DNA of 64,000 bases, from contig NZ_CP021455.1 in the NCBI RefSeq assembly GCF_002158865.1, positions 1,426,001-1,490,000 on the forward strand. The letters run 5' to 3'. Every line of letters starts with the position of its first letter. The stretch's first letter is position 1. Origin of the DNA: Comamonas serinivorans (lineage in GTDB: Bacteria > Pseudomonadota > Gammaproteobacteria > Burkholderiales > Burkholderiaceae_C). Made by a program: the position numbers and the translations under genes. This document shows positions 35,675-47,231 of the stretch, one piece after another. The notes below the pieces were generated by a model. That model saw only the letters and a program-made list of their open reading frames with translations, made no database searches and was not told the origin of the DNA.

Positions 35675-36904
35675 ATGTCACACGACACGCCATGGCTCCC
35701 AGGGAATTCAAGGGTTAACCCTCATCATCCATTCGGCCTACTTCGGGTTGCTCGGCAGGCCCTCATCGGGATGGTGGCGGTGGGTGCATTGATGCAAATG
35801 GTTGCAAATGAAGCGACTGCGCAACCGGCCGTGGCCGAGCCCGTGACGCCCCAGGTCGTTGCCAAAGGCTTGCGCCACCCCTGGGCGGTGGCTTTTTTGC
35901 CGGAAGGGCGCTTCCTGGTGACCGAGCGCCCCGGAGCCCTGCGCGTGGTGCAGGCCGATGGGCAGGTGGGCGCGCCGCTGCAGGGCGTGCCCACGGTGGC
36001 GGCGGGCGGGCAGGGCGGCTTGCTCGATGTGGTGCTGGATCACGACTTTGAGCGCAACCGGCGCCTGTACCTGTGCTACAGCGAACCGGCCGACGAGCCC
36101 GGCGCGAAGGCGAACAGCACGGCGCTGGCGTCGGCGCGCCTGTCGGCCGATGGCGCGCGCCTGGAACAGGTGCGTGTGATCTTCAGCCAGCGCCCCAAAG
36201 TGGCCAGCACCGCCCATTTCGGGTGCCGCATCGTGCAGGGCATGCAAGACAGCCGGCCCGACGGCACGGTCTTCCTGGGCCTGGGCGACCGCTACTCGGA
36301 GCGCGATTCTGCGCAGAAACTGGACACGCACCTGGGCAAGCTGGTGCGCGTCAACCTGGATGGCTCGGTGCCCAAGGACAACCCCTTGGTCGGCCGGGCC
36401 GGTGCCCTGCCCGAGATCTACAGCTGGGGTCACCGCAACATCCAGGGCGCGGCGCTGGATGGGCAGGGGCGCCTGTGGGCCGTGGAGCACGGGGCGCAGG
36501 GCGGCGATGAGCTGAATCGGCCGCTGCCGGGCGTGAACCACGGCTGGCCCGTGATCACGCATGGGGTGGATTACAACGGCAGCAAGATCGGCGAGGGCAG
36601 CGCCAAGGCCGGCATGGCGCAGCCCGTGTGGCAGTGGACGCCCTCCATCGCCCCGTCTGGCCTGGTGTGGCTGACCAGCGACCGTTACGGCAAGGCCTGG
36701 CAGGGCAGCGCGTTCGTGGGCTCGCTGAAATTCCGCCATCTGGTGCGGCTGCAGATGAAGGGCGACACGGTGGCCGGGCAGCAGAGCCTGCTGCAGAACC
36801 TGAACCAGCGCATCCGCGATGTGCGGCAGGGGCCCGATGGCCTGTTGTACGTGCTGACCGACGCGCCCGACGGGCAGCTCATCCGCCTGCTGCCCAAGCC
36901 TTGA
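35675..36904 (+). CDS. PQQ-dependent sugar dehydrogenase (YliI/Asd family)
   Basis: Predicted periplasmic aldose dehydrogenase using PQQ. The 409-residue protein has a long N-terminal region with a hydrophobic export segment (about 22-48), then the six-bladed propeller of soluble glucose-dehydrogenase type: GLRHPWAVAFLPEGRFLVTE, the Ca/PQQ loop residues in SWGHRNIQG and the substrate histidine region VEHGAQGGDELN. A near-ideal GCGGAGGAAC precedes the ATG. No PQQ synthesis genes are in the window. Confidence 0.9.
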   Translation: MSHDTPWLPGNSRVNPHHPFGLLRVARQALIGMVAVGALMQMVANEATAQPAVAEPVTPQVVAKGLRHPWAVAFLPEGRFLVTERPGALRVVQADGQVGAPLQGVPTVAAGGQGGLLDVVLDHDFERNRRLYLCYSEPADEPGAKANSTALASARLSADGARLEQVRVIFSQRPKVASTAHFGCRIVQGMQDSRPDGTVFLGLGDRYSERDSAQKLDTHLGKLVRVNLDGSVPKDNPLVGRAGALPEIYSWGHRNIQGAALDGQGRLWAVEHGAQGGDELNRPLPGVNHGWPVITHGVDYNGSKIGEGSAKAGMAQPVWQWTPSIAPSGLVWLTSDRYGKAWQGSAFVGSLKFRHLVRLQMKGDTVAGQQSLLQNLNQRIRDVRQGPDGLLYVLTDAPDGQLIRLLPKP

Positions 36905-36964
36905 GCCTGCGAGACTGGCCGGCCCGAGCAGTTGCGGGTCAGGATGATCCGTTTGGTTGAATTG

Positions 36965-37016
36965 GCAGTATGGGGTGATTGCCGTTAATGTGAGAACGGG
37001 AATTCGATCATACTGC
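36965..37016. repeat. 52-nt palindromic element, copy 15
   Basis: The copy closest to the family consensus: GCAGTATG, GATTGCCGTT, AACGG, AAT and CATACTGC all fall in register. It lies 60 nt after the dehydrogenase stop. Confidence 0.95.
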
Positions 37017-37134
37017 CTCATCCAAATGACGCCCCAAGCGGATCGTCCACCCAACGCAGAGGACGCCATCTCGCCGTGTCGCCGTCCGTCCCGACAATCG
37101 GCGGTTTGACAGGCTTTTTGGATAGGAGTGTTCC

Positions 37135-37743
37135 GTGTTGCTCGACGTCAACGATTCTCAGCTGGTGCTGGTCGATTTTCAGGCCAAGCTGATGCCGGCC
37201 ATCGCCGATGGCGCCGCCGTGCTGCGCAATGCACAGCGGCTGGCGCAACTGGCCCGCTTGCTGCGCGTGCCGGCCGTGCTGACCGAGCATTGCCCCGACA
37301 AGCTCGGGCCCAGCGACGCGGCCTTGCTGGAGCTGGTGCCCCAGCGGCTGGACAAGGAGAGCTTCAGCGCCGTGCCGGCCGGCCTCGTCGAGGCCTTGCT
37401 GCCCCGGCCGCAGGCCAAAGCCCCGCAGGGCAACGCCCGCAGCCTGCCCAAACACCTGCGCAAGCCCGAGGTGGCCGAGCCCGAGCGGCGCTCCATCGTG
37501 CTGGCTGGTTGTGAGGCGCACGTCTGCCTGTTGCAGACCGCGCTCGATTTGTTGGACGAGGAGTGGGACGTGTGGGTGGTGACCGATGCCTGCGGCTCGC
37601 GCACCGACCGCAATCGCGATGCCGCCTACGACCGGCTGGCCGGGGCCGGTGCCGAGCTGGTGACCTGTGAAATGGTCGCCTTCGAGTGGGTGCGCGACGC
37701 CAGCCACCCGCAGTGGAAAGACGTGCTCGCCCTCATCAAATGA
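37135..37743 (+). CDS. Isochorismatase-family hydrolase
   Basis: Cysteine hydrolase of the isochorismatase superfamily; substrate unknown. The 202-residue protein has the catalytic set D14 (VLVDFQAKL), K74 (RLDKESFSAV) and C131 (LAGCEAHVCLLQTALDL). An insertion at about 90-118 (LPRPQAKAPQGN and on) is longer than in YcaC-type relatives. The start is a GTG at 37135 with GGAG eight bases upstream. Confidence 0.88.
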   Translation: MLLDVNDSQLVLVDFQAKLMPAIADGAAVLRNAQRLAQLARLLRVPAVLTEHCPDKLGPSDAALLELVPQRLDKESFSAVPAGLVEALLPRPQAKAPQGNARSLPKHLRKPEVAEPERRSIVLAGCEAHVCLLQTALDLLDEEWDVWVVTDACGSRTDRNRDAAYDRLAGAGAELVTCEMVAFEWVRDASHPQWKDVLALIK

Positions 37744-38059
37744 GGGCTTCTGCGGTGTGGGCGGGCCGGTGATGCACCGTCTGCCGCGCTGCGCAAGCAC
37801 CCCGCACGCAAAGCCCTACATGCGCCGTCGCCTTGACGTGCCGAGGGGTGCACTGGCGGGCCAGGCGTGCGCAAAATGCCACACACCTTTCGCCCGTGCG
37901 GCCCATGCCTTGCGCCATGGTGGCACAATTCGGGCCGCATTCACTGTCCCACAGGTCCTTCCCTGCCACAGTCGCATCCGCCAGCCGGTTCAGCCGTGAA
38001 GCGGAAGGTGTGTCAAACCAACATTCTTCTCCCTCAAGGGGAGTAAAGGTGAGCGAAGC
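37744..38059. other. sucA upstream region
   Basis: 316 nt that must hold the promoter of the 2-oxoglutarate dehydrogenase operon. Just before the start there is a small inverted repeat (CTCCC/GGGGAG type, near 38030). No palindrome of the 52-nt family is present. Confidence 0.45.
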
Positions 38060-40932
38060 ATGAGCGAGGAAAAAACCGTTTACACGGCTTTCCAAGGTAA
38101 CTCGTATCTCTTTGGCGGCAACGCGCCGTATGTCGAAGAGATGTATGAAAGCTATTTGGCCAATCCTGGCAGCGTGCCCGATTCGTGGCGCGACTATTTC
38201 GATGCCTTGCAGCACGTTCCTGCCGTGGACGGCAGCAACAGCAAGGACACCCCCACCTTCCCGTCATTGCCGCCTTTGCCGAGCGTGCCAAGCAGGGCAC
38301 CACGCGCGTCGTGGAAGCCAGCGGCGCCGATTCGGAGCTGGGGCGCAAGCGCACGGCGGTTCAGCAGCTGATCGCGGCGTACCGCAACGTGGGCGCCCGC
38401 TGGGCCCACCTGGACCCGCTCAAGCGCACGGAACGCCCGGAAATCCCTGAGCTCGAGCCGGCGTTCTACGGTTTCTCCGATGCCGACATGGAGACGGTGT
38501 TCAACACGAGCAACACCTTCTTCGGCAAGGAATCGATGCCGCTGCGCGAGCTGCTGAATGCCCTGCGCGAGACCTACTGCGGCACCATCGGCGCCGAGTA
38601 CATGTACATGACCGACCAGACGCAAAAGCGCTGGTGGCAGCAAAAGCTCGAAAGCGCGCGCACCAACCCGCAGCTCAGCGTCGAGCAGAAGAAGCGTGTG
38701 CTGGAGCGCCTGACGGCTGCGGAAGGCCTGGAGCGTTTTCTGCACACCAAGTACGTGGGTCAGAAGCGTTTCTCGCTCGAAGGCGGCGAGAGCTTCATCG
38801 TGTCCATGGACGAGCTGGTCAATCAGGCCGGCAAGCACGGTGTGCAGGAAATCGTCATCGGCATGGCCCACCGCGGCCGCCTGAACGTGCTCGTGAACAC
38901 GCTGGGCAAGATGCCCTCGATGCTGTTCGCCGAGTTCGACCACACAGCCCCCGAGAACCTGCCCAGTGGTGACGTGAAGTACCACCAGGGCTTCAGCTCT
39001 GACGTGTCGACGCCGAATGGCCCGGTTCACCTGTCGCTGGCGTTCAACCCCTCGCACCTGGAAATCGTGAACCCGGTGGTCGAAGGCTCGGTGCGCGCCC
39101 GCATGGATCGGCGCGGCGATCCCATGGGCAAGCAGGTGCTGCCCGTGCTGGTGCATGGCGACGCCGCCTTTGCCGGCCAGGGCGTGGTCATGGAAACCCT
39201 GGCGCTGGCCGAAACCCGCGGCTACCAGACGGGCGGCACGGTCCACATCGTCATCAACAACCAGATCGGCTTCACCACCAGCGATCCGCGCGATGCCCGC
39301 TCGACCATCTATTGCACCGACGTGGTGAAGATGATCGACGCCCCCGTGCTGCACGTGAACGGTGACGATCCCGAAGCGGTGGTGCTGGCCACGCAGCTGG
39401 CCCTGGAATTCCGCCAGACCTTCGACAAGGACGTGGTGGTCGACATCGTCTGCTACCGCAAACTGGGCCACAACGAACAGGACACGCCGGCGCTGACCCA
39501 GCCGCTGATGTACAAGAAGATCGGCCAACACCCCGGCACGCGCAAGCTCTACGCCGACAAATTGGCCGCCCAAGGCCTGGGTGAAACCCTGGGCGACGAC
39601 ATGCAGGCGGCCTACCGCGCTGCCATGGAAGCCGGCCGCCACACCGTGGACCCCGTGCTGACCGATTTCAAGCGCAAGTTCGCGGTGGACTGGTCGCCCT
39701 TCCTGAACCAGAAGTGGACCGACGCCTGCGACACGGCGATTCCCGAAGCGGAATGGTCCCGCGTGGCCGAGCGCATCACGACCGTGCCCGACGGCTTCAC
39801 CGTGCATCCGCTGGTGCGCAAGGTGCTGGACGACCGCGCGGCCATGGGCCGTGGCGACATGAACGTGGACTGGGGCATGGGCGAGCACATGGCCTTCGCC
39901 ACGCTGGTGGCCAGCGGCTTCCCCATCCGCCTGTCGGGTGAGGATTGCGGCCGTGGCACCTTCGTGCACCGCCACGCGGTGCTGCACGACCAGAAGCGCG
40001 AGCGCTGGAACGAGGGTACCTACCTGCCTCTGCAGCACGTGACCGACAGCCAGGCGCCGTTCACCGTCATCGACTCCATCCTCTCGGAGGAAGCGGTGCT
40101 GGGTTTTGAGTACGGTTACGCCTCGACCGACCCCAACACGCTGGTGATCTGGGAAGCCCAGTTCGGCGACTTTGCCAATGGCGCACAGGTGGTCATCGAC
40201 CAGTTCATCGCCTCGGGCGAGGTGAAGTGGGGCCGTGTGAACGGCTTGACGCTGATGCTGCCGCACGGCTACGAAGGCCAGGGTCCCGAGCACAGCTCGG
40301 CCCGCCTGGAGCGTTACATGCAGCTGGCCGCCGACACCAACATGCAGATCGTGCAGCCGACCACGGCCAGCCAGATCTTCCATGTGCTGCGTCGCCAGAT
40401 GCTGCGCAACCTGCGCAAGCCGCTGATCATCATGACGCCCAAGTCCCTGCTGCGGAACAAGGACGCCACGTCGCCGCTGGTCGAGTTCACCAAGGGCCAG
40501 TTCCAGACCGTGTTGTCCGATGCCAAGCAGCCCAAGGGCAGCGATGGCGTCAAGCGCATCGTGGTGTGCTCGGGCCGCGTCTACTACGACCTGGCCAAGC
40601 GCCGCGAGGAAACGGGCGACAACAGCGTGGCGATCCTGCGTGCAGAACAGCTGTACCCGTTCCCGCACAAGGCTTTTGCGGCGGAAGTCAAGAAGTACCC
40701 CAACGCCAAGGAAATCGTCTGGTGCCAGGATGAGCCGCAGAACCAGGGTGCCTGGTTCTTCGTGCAGCATTACATCCACGAGAACATGCTCGATGGCCAG
40801 AAGCTCGGTTACGCCGGCCGTGCCGCGTCCGCATCGCCCGCCGTGGGTTACTCCCACCTGCATCAGGAGCAGCAAAAAGCCTTGATCGATGCCGCGTTCG
40901 GCAAGCTCAAGGGCTTTGTTCTGACCAAGTAA
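38060..40932 (+). CDS. sucA: 2-oxoglutarate dehydrogenase E1 (sucA), split by a frameshift
   Basis: Thiamine-diphosphate E1 of the TCA-cycle complex, decarboxylating 2-oxoglutarate. The first 64 or so residues (SYLFGGNAPYVEEMYESYLA and on to GSNSKDTP) are in one frame; the rest (HLPVIAAFAERAKQG to KLKGFVLTK) is in the next. The break is at the C5 run 38250-38254: one extra C restores an unbroken 957-residue protein of normal length with all E1 motifs (EIVIGMAHRGRLNVL, HGDAAFAGQGVV, VINNQIGFTTSDPRD, CFRKLGHNE-type). A base-calling error in the homopolymer is the simplest reading; a real mutation would be severe. Confidence 0.93.
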
Positions 40933-40980
40933 TCGGTCCTGTCTCCACGTACATCAAGAATTTCTAGGAATACACGTCAA

Positions 40981-42249
40981 ATGGCCATCGTAGAAGTCAA
41001 AGTCCCTCAGCTCTCCGAATCGGTTTCGGAAGCGACTCTGCTGCAATGGAAGAAGAAAGTCGGTGAAGCGGTCAAGGTCGACGAGATCCTCATCGAAGTC
41101 GAAACCGACAAGGTGGTGCTCGAAGTGCCCGCGCCTTCGGCCGGCGTCATCGTCGAGATCGCCCAAGCAGACGGCGCCACGGTCGTGGCCGATCAGCTGA
41201 TCGCCAAGATCGACACCGAAGCCGTGGCGGGTGCTGCAGCCCCTGCGCCGGCCCCGGTGCAGGAAGCCCAAGCTAACGCGGGCGCCACGGCGACGCCTGC
41301 GGCCGCCGCGTCGGGCAACGCCAGCAAGTCGGACGTTGCCATGCCGGCAGCGGCCAAGCTGCTGGCCGACAACAACCTCAAGGTCGGCGACGTGGGCGGC
41401 ACCGGCAAGGACGGTCGCGTCACCAAGGGCGACGTGCTGGCCGCTGTGGCGGGCGGCGCCAAGCCTTCGGCGGCACCGGTGGCCATCCCCACGGGCGTGC
41501 CCACCAGCGCGTTGCCGCAGGTGGCTGCACCCAAGGTGGACCTGGGCCAGCGCCCTGAACAGCGCGTGCCCATGACCCGCCTGCGCGCCCGCATTGCTGA
41601 GCGCCTGCTGCAGTCGCAAGCCACCAACGCCATCCTGACCACCTTCAACGAGGTCAACATGGCGCCCGTGATGGAGCTGCGCAAAAAGTTCCAGGACGAC
41701 TTCGTCAAGGAACACGGCGTCAAGCTCGGCTTCATGAGCTTCTTCGTGAAGGCCGCTGTCCACGCGCTGAAGAAGTTCCCGGCCGTCAACGCCTCGATCG
41801 ATGGCAACGACATCATCTACCACGGCTACTTCGACATCGGCATCGCCGTCAGCTCGCCGCGTGGCCTGGTGGTGCCCATCCTGCGCAACGCCGACCAGAT
41901 GAGCTTTGCCGACATCGAGAAGAAGATCGGCGAGTTCGGTCAGAAGGCCAAGGAAGGCAAGCTGTCGATCGAGGAAATGACCGGCGGTACCTTCTCGATC
42001 TCGAATGGCGGCACCTTCGGCTCGATGATGTCCACCCCCATCATCAACCCGCCGCAGTCGGCCATCCTGGGGGTGCACGCCACCAAGGACCGTGCCGTGG
42101 TGGAAAACGGCCAGGTCGTGGTTCGCCCGATGAACTACCTGGCCATGTCGTACGACCACCGCATCATCGACGGCCGCGAAGCCGTGCTGAGCCTGGTCGC
42201 GATGAAGGACGCGCTGGAAGACCCTTCGCGCCTGCTGTTCGATCTGTGA
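40981..42249 (+). CDS. sucB: Dihydrolipoyllysine succinyltransferase E2 (SucB)
   Basis: Core of the 2-oxoglutarate dehydrogenase complex, moving succinyl groups to CoA. The 422-residue protein has one lipoyl domain with the modified lysine K44 (VETDKVVLEV), an Ala/Pro linker, the E1/E3-binding domain (AAAKLLADNNLKVGDVGGTG) and the catalytic domain ending with the histidine motif YDHRIIDGREAV. It follows sucA after 48 nt. Confidence 0.97.
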   Translation: MAIVEVKVPQLSESVSEATLLQWKKKVGEAVKVDEILIEVETDKVVLEVPAPSAGVIVEIAQADGATVVADQLIAKIDTEAVAGAAAPAPAPVQEAQANAGATATPAAAASGNASKSDVAMPAAAKLLADNNLKVGDVGGTGKDGRVTKGDVLAAVAGGAKPSAAPVAIPTGVPTSALPQVAAPKVDLGQRPEQRVPMTRLRARIAERLLQSQATNAILTTFNEVNMAPVMELRKKFQDDFVKEHGVKLGFMSFFVKAAVHALKKFPAVNASIDGNDIIYHGYFDIGIAVSSPRGLVVPILRNADQMSFADIEKKIGEFGQKAKEGKLSIEEMTGGTFSISNGGTFGSMMSTPIINPPQSAILGVHATKDRAVVENGQVVVRPMNYLAMSYDHRIIDGREAVLSLVAMKDALEDPSRLLFDL

Positions 42250-42256
42250 TCGAGGC

Positions 42257-42763
42257 ATGAAGCCGCTCAGCACCTCGGTGCCGGTGCAAAGCGTGGTGGC
42301 AGCCCGGCTGCCCACCGCGGACTTTGCGGACGCCTACGAGGTGCGCAACCCCGATCCCGGTTTGAGTGCCTTGGCCTTGTGGCTGCGCACCATGGCCGGT
42401 ACACCCTGGTGGGTGGACCGGGCCATGGACCTGCGCAATGCCGTGGTCAAGCGCCTGGGACTGAAGGATCTGGGACGGCTGGGCGGCGTGGATTTCAACC
42501 AGCCAGCAACGCAGTACCGCGTCGGTGACCGGGTGGGCGTGTTCCACCTGCAGCACCTGGCGGAGCACGAGGTCGTCATGGCCGATTCGGACCGGCACCT
42601 CGACGTGCAGGTGTCCTTGTGCAAGACCGGAGCCGACCGGGTGGTGGTTTCCACCGTGGTCCATGTGCACAACCTGCTCGGGCGGCTGTACATGCTGCCC
42701 GTGGCGCCGGTTCACCGCCTCATCGTGCCGAGCATGCTGGCTCAGTTAGACAAAAGGTTTTGA
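42257..42763 (+). CDS. DUF2867 domain protein
   Basis: A 168-residue protein that looks like DUF2867: ADAYEVRNPDPG, RAMDLRNAVVKRLGLK, YRVGDRVGVFHL, DRHLDVQVSL and LLGRLYMLPVAPVHRLIVP. The function is not known. It starts 7 nt after the sucB stop and ends 2 nt before lpdA, so it is co-transcribed with the dehydrogenase genes; I do not know it as a standard member of this operon. No signal peptide or membrane segment is clear. Confidence 0.8.
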   Translation: MKPLSTSVPVQSVVAARLPTADFADAYEVRNPDPGLSALALWLRTMAGTPWWVDRAMDLRNAVVKRLGLKDLGRLGGVDFNQPATQYRVGDRVGVFHLQHLAEHEVVMADSDRHLDVQVSLCKTGADRVVVSTVVHVHNLLGRLYMLPVAPVHRLIVPSMLAQLDKRF

Positions 42764-42765
42764 TC

Positions 42766-44193
<1,428 letters not shown>

Positions 44194-44244
44194 TGTCAGG
44201 ATGCGCAGCGGCGGCACTTGGGTGACGCTTCTGCGCGCAAGCAT

Positions 44245-44296
44245 GGGGTATGGTGCGATTCGCGTTGATCAATGAACGTGAATCGTGGCATACCCC
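44245..44296. repeat. 52-nt palindromic element, copy 16 (after lpdA), T-tract
   Basis: The most regular hairpin. The outer stem extends to CATGGGGTATG / CATACCCCATG (44242-44252 / 44289-44299). The inner stem GATTCGCGTT / AACGTGAATC has one wobble and an 8-nt loop. Six T residues follow at 44301-44306, so it could end lpdA transcripts. Confidence 0.96.
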
Positions 44297-44407
44297 ATGA
44301 TTTTTTGGCTTGGGTCCTGACGAGGCCCGCAGTCCCGTGGCCGATGCGGCGCGGGCGACACGCTCCAGCGCAGTTGGCGTCGGCCGTGATTGGATGGGAG
44401 ATTCCTG

Positions 44408-45592
44408 GTGACATCGAAACAGGCTGACAAGCCCAAGGCGGGCGCCGCCAAACTGAAGCTGCCGGCTTCGGCCCTGACAGGGCCCACGCAGGGCGGCGTG
44501 TGCAAGGCCTATGAGGCCGAGTTGGCCGAACGCGGCTACGTGGCGGACGAGGCACAGCTGAACGCCATCATCGCCTTGCAGCATTGCGCCGACGAGTGGG
44601 CGACGTACAAGGACAAGCGTTCCAACGCCTTCAAGCGCCTCATCAACCGCGTCGAGATTCCCAAGGGCGTGTACATGTACGGCGGCGTGGGGCGTGGCAA
44701 GAGCTTCCTGATGGATTGCTTCTTCAACGCGGTGCCGATTCGCCGCAAGACGCGGCTGCATTTCCACGAGTTCATGCGCGAGGTGCAGCACCAGCTCACC
44801 CATGAGCTGCAGGGCATGGCCAACCCCCTGACCGAGCTGGGGCGCCGCATCGCCAAGAAGTACCGCCTGATCTGCTTCGACGAGTTCCACGTGGCCGATG
44901 TGACGGACGCGATGATCCTGCATCGCTTGCTGGTGGCGCTGTTCGACAACGGCGTGGGCTTTGTCACCACCTCGAACTTCACGCCCGATGGCCTGTACCC
45001 GGATGGCTTGCATCGCGACCGCATCCTGCCCGCCATCGAGCTGCTCAAGCAGCGCATGAACGTGCTGAACGTGGACGTGGGCGTGGACTACCGCATGCGC
45101 ACGCTGGAGCAGGTGGAGCTGTACCACGCACCCCTGGGCAAGGCGGCCGACCAGGCCCTGAACGAGGCCTTCAACCAGCTGGCCACGGGGCCGGATGAGG
45201 ACCCGGTGCTGCACATCGAGAGCCGCGAGCTGAAGGCGCGCCGCAAGAGTGGCAGTGTGGTGTGGTTCGACTTTCGCACGCTGTGCGGCACGCCGCGGTC
45301 CCAGAACGATTACCTCGATCTGGCCACGCGCTTTCAGACGCTGTTGCTGTCGGACGTGCCCCGCATGGCACCGGCGCAGGCGTCGGAGGCGCGGCGCTTC
45401 ACCTGGCTGGTGGACGTGCTGTACGACCGGCGCGTGAAGCTCATCATTTCGGCCGAGGTACCGCCCGAAGAGCTGTACACCGAAGGCCAGCTGTCGCATG
45501 AATTCCCGCGCACGGTCTCGCGCCTGAACGAGATGCAGTCCAAGGAATACCTCTCGCTGGAGCGGCGTACGGTGGACACGCACCTGACCTGA
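44408..45592 (+). CDS. zapE: Cell division ATPase ZapE (AFG1 family)
   Basis: AAA-type P-loop ATPase; in E. coli ZapE destabilises FtsZ rings. The 394-residue protein shows Walker A GGVGRGKS (92-99), Walker B LICFDEFHV, the arginine region TSNFTPDGLYPDGLHRDR and the family end RTVSRLNEMQSKEYL. I start at the GTG at 44408, nine bases after GGGAG, giving VTSKQADKPK; an earlier TTG is weaker. Its place just after lpdA is usual in this group. Confidence 0.93.
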   Translation: MTSKQADKPKAGAAKLKLPASALTGPTQGGVCKAYEAELAERGYVADEAQLNAIIALQHCADEWATYKDKRSNAFKRLINRVEIPKGVYMYGGVGRGKSFLMDCFFNAVPIRRKTRLHFHEFMREVQHQLTHELQGMANPLTELGRRIAKKYRLICFDEFHVADVTDAMILHRLLVALFDNGVGFVTTSNFTPDGLYPDGLHRDRILPAIELLKQRMNVLNVDVGVDYRMRTLEQVELYHAPLGKAADQALNEAFNQLATGPDEDPVLHIESRELKARRKSGSVVWFDFRTLCGTPRSQNDYLDLATRFQTLLLSDVPRMAPAQASEARRFTWLVDVLYDRRVKLIISAEVPPEELYTEGQLSHEFPRTVSRLNEMQSKEYLSLERRTVDTHLT

Positions 45593-45684
45593 GCCAAGCC
45601 GGCCGCGGCGCAGCGGCGGCCTTGGACGCGTCGCGCGTCGCTGAACCGGCTGGATCGGTCAGGAGGAAATGTCCATCCCTGCAT

Positions 45685-45736
45685 GGAGTATGGACTGGAT
45701 GCCGTTGATATAGAGACGGGAATCGGCGGATACCCT
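45685..45736. repeat. 52-nt palindromic element, copy 17 (after zapE)
   Basis: Ends are GGAGTATG and GATACCCT. CCGTT is at 45702-45706, with GACGG at the partner position. It lies between the convergent zapE and MATE stops. Confidence 0.92.
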
Positions 45737-45830
45737 GTTCAGTGGAAGGTGAACATCACCCGGCATGGCCCCATCACGGTGGGTGAAGCGCAGGCGTCGC
45801 TGGCTTTCCCTGTGCAGGGCATGGTGGACC

Positions 45831-47231
45831 TCAGAGCGGGGCGGCCAGGGCCCGATGTGCGTCCTCGGGTGAACGGGCGTGGCGCCAGACCAGCAGCAGA
45901 AACAGGCCTGCCACCACGACCAGGGCGCAGGTGCTGGCGAGCCAGAAAGCTCCGGGGCTGTGCAGGGCAGGCCACGGTCCCAGGCCGCTGTAGGCCAGGT
46001 GATACCCGCCATAAAGACCGGCCCCCCACAGCAGCAGGCAGTAGATGAGCAGCGGCTGCAGCGTGACGCCATAGCACCGCAGCACGAACAGGCTGACCGA
46101 TTGCAGCGCGTCGGCCAGGTGGTACAGGGCGACCAGGCCCAGCAGCGTGATGGCGAGTTGCGCCACATCGGGTGCGGGGCCATAGCCGCCGACGATGGCG
46201 GTCCGGGCCAGCCACATCAGGCCCGCGCCACCGGCGGCCACGGCAGCCGTGACGCCCAGCCCCAGCCAGGCGACGCGCCGGGCGGTGTCGGGGTGGCCGG
46301 CGCCCAGCCAGAAGCCCACGCGGGCACTGAGCGCGATGCCCATGGACAGCGGCATCATGTACAGCACGGCGGCGAGGTTGGAGGCGATCTGGTGCGCCGC
46401 CAGCGCCACCGCGCCCAGCCGGGCCGAATACAGGGCCATCAAGGTGAAGGCGCTGACCTCGACCAGCACGCTGAGCCCCGCGGGAATGCCGAGCTGCAGG
46501 AAGCCGCGCAGCTGGCGCCAGTCGGGGGCCTCCATGGGTTGCCAGATGCGGTAGGGCCGGTACCAGGTGTGCCTGCGCATCAGCGTCAGGCCCAGCGCGC
46601 ACAGCGCGGTGTACACGACCAGCGTGGCCCAGGCGCAACCCACGGCACCCAGGGCGGGCAGGCCGGCGCCGCCGAAGGTGAACCAGATGGAGAGCGGCAC
46701 CTTGAGCCCCAGCGCGGCCACCTGCAGCCAGGTCACCATCTGGGGGCGCCCCAGGCTTTGGTTGAACGTGGCGTACAGGCGGAACAGCAGCGCGGGCGTC
46801 AGGGACCAGGCCAGCACCTGCAGGTAGGCGGTGACCGCGGCCTCTTGCTCGGGCGGCACCCGGGTCCAGCGCAGCATGGGGCCGGGGAACATGAGCACGG
46901 CCATGCCCAGGGCGATGGCCGCGCCGCACAGGTAGAGCGACTGGCGCAGGCTGGCGCCCACGGCGGCCTGCTCGCCTGCGCCGTGCAGGCGCGACCAGAT
47001 CGGCAGCAGGGCCTGGATGACGGAGAACAAAGCCACCGACACGCTGATGTAGACGGCCGAGCCCACCGAGAGCGCGGCCAGCGATTCGGTGGCGTGGCGG
47101 CCGGCGACGACGGTGTCGGTCACGCCATAGGCCATGACCGCCAGCTGCCCGAGCCACACCGTGCCCGCATGGCGGGCGAGCACGCGCGATTCATGGCCCA
47201 GTTGGGGAAGGGGGCTGGCAGCGTTCGTCAA
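45831..47231 (-). CDS. MATE family efflux transporter
   Basis: Predicted inner-membrane cation-coupled drug or metabolite exporter (NorM-like). The 466-residue protein has 12 hydrophobic segments in two similar halves: MAYGVTDTVVAGRHATESLA in the first and HQIASNLAAVLYMMPLSMGI in the second, both MatE signatures. Its ATG overlaps the stop of the upstream membrane-protein gene by 4 nt (ATGA). The substrate is unknown. Confidence 0.92.
   Translation of the reverse strand: MTNAASPLPQLGHESRVLARHAGTVWLGQLAVMAYGVTDTVVAGRHATESLAALSVGSAVYISVSVALFSVIQALLPIWSRLHGAGEQAAVGASLRQSLYLCGAAIALGMAVLMFPGPMLRWTRVPPEQEAAVTAYLQVLAWSLTPALLFRLYATFNQSLGRPQMVTWLQVAALGLKVPLSIWFTFGGAGLPALGAVGCAWATLVVYTALCALGLTLMRRHTWYRPYRIWQPMEAPDWRQLRGFLQLGIPAGLSVLVEVSAFTLMALYSARLGAVALAAHQIASNLAAVLYMMPLSMGIALSARVGFWLGAGHPDTARRVAWLGLGVTAAVAAGGAGLMWLARTAIVGGYGPAPDVAQLAITLLGLVALYHLADALQSVSLFVLRCYGVTLQPLLIYCLLLWGAGLYGGYHLAYSGLGPWPALHSPGAFWLASTCALVVVAGLFLLLVWRHARSPEDAHRALAAPL

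Noticed and set aside
38194..40875. 893-residue open frame antisense to sucA
   Set aside because: A GC-rich shadow frame: composition is His/Val/Gly/Ala-heavy with no family motif, while the plus strand encodes a clear E1 enzyme.
45593..45640. CCAAG...CTTGG stem after zapE as a terminator
   Set aside because: The stem is GC-rich but interrupted, and no T run follows.
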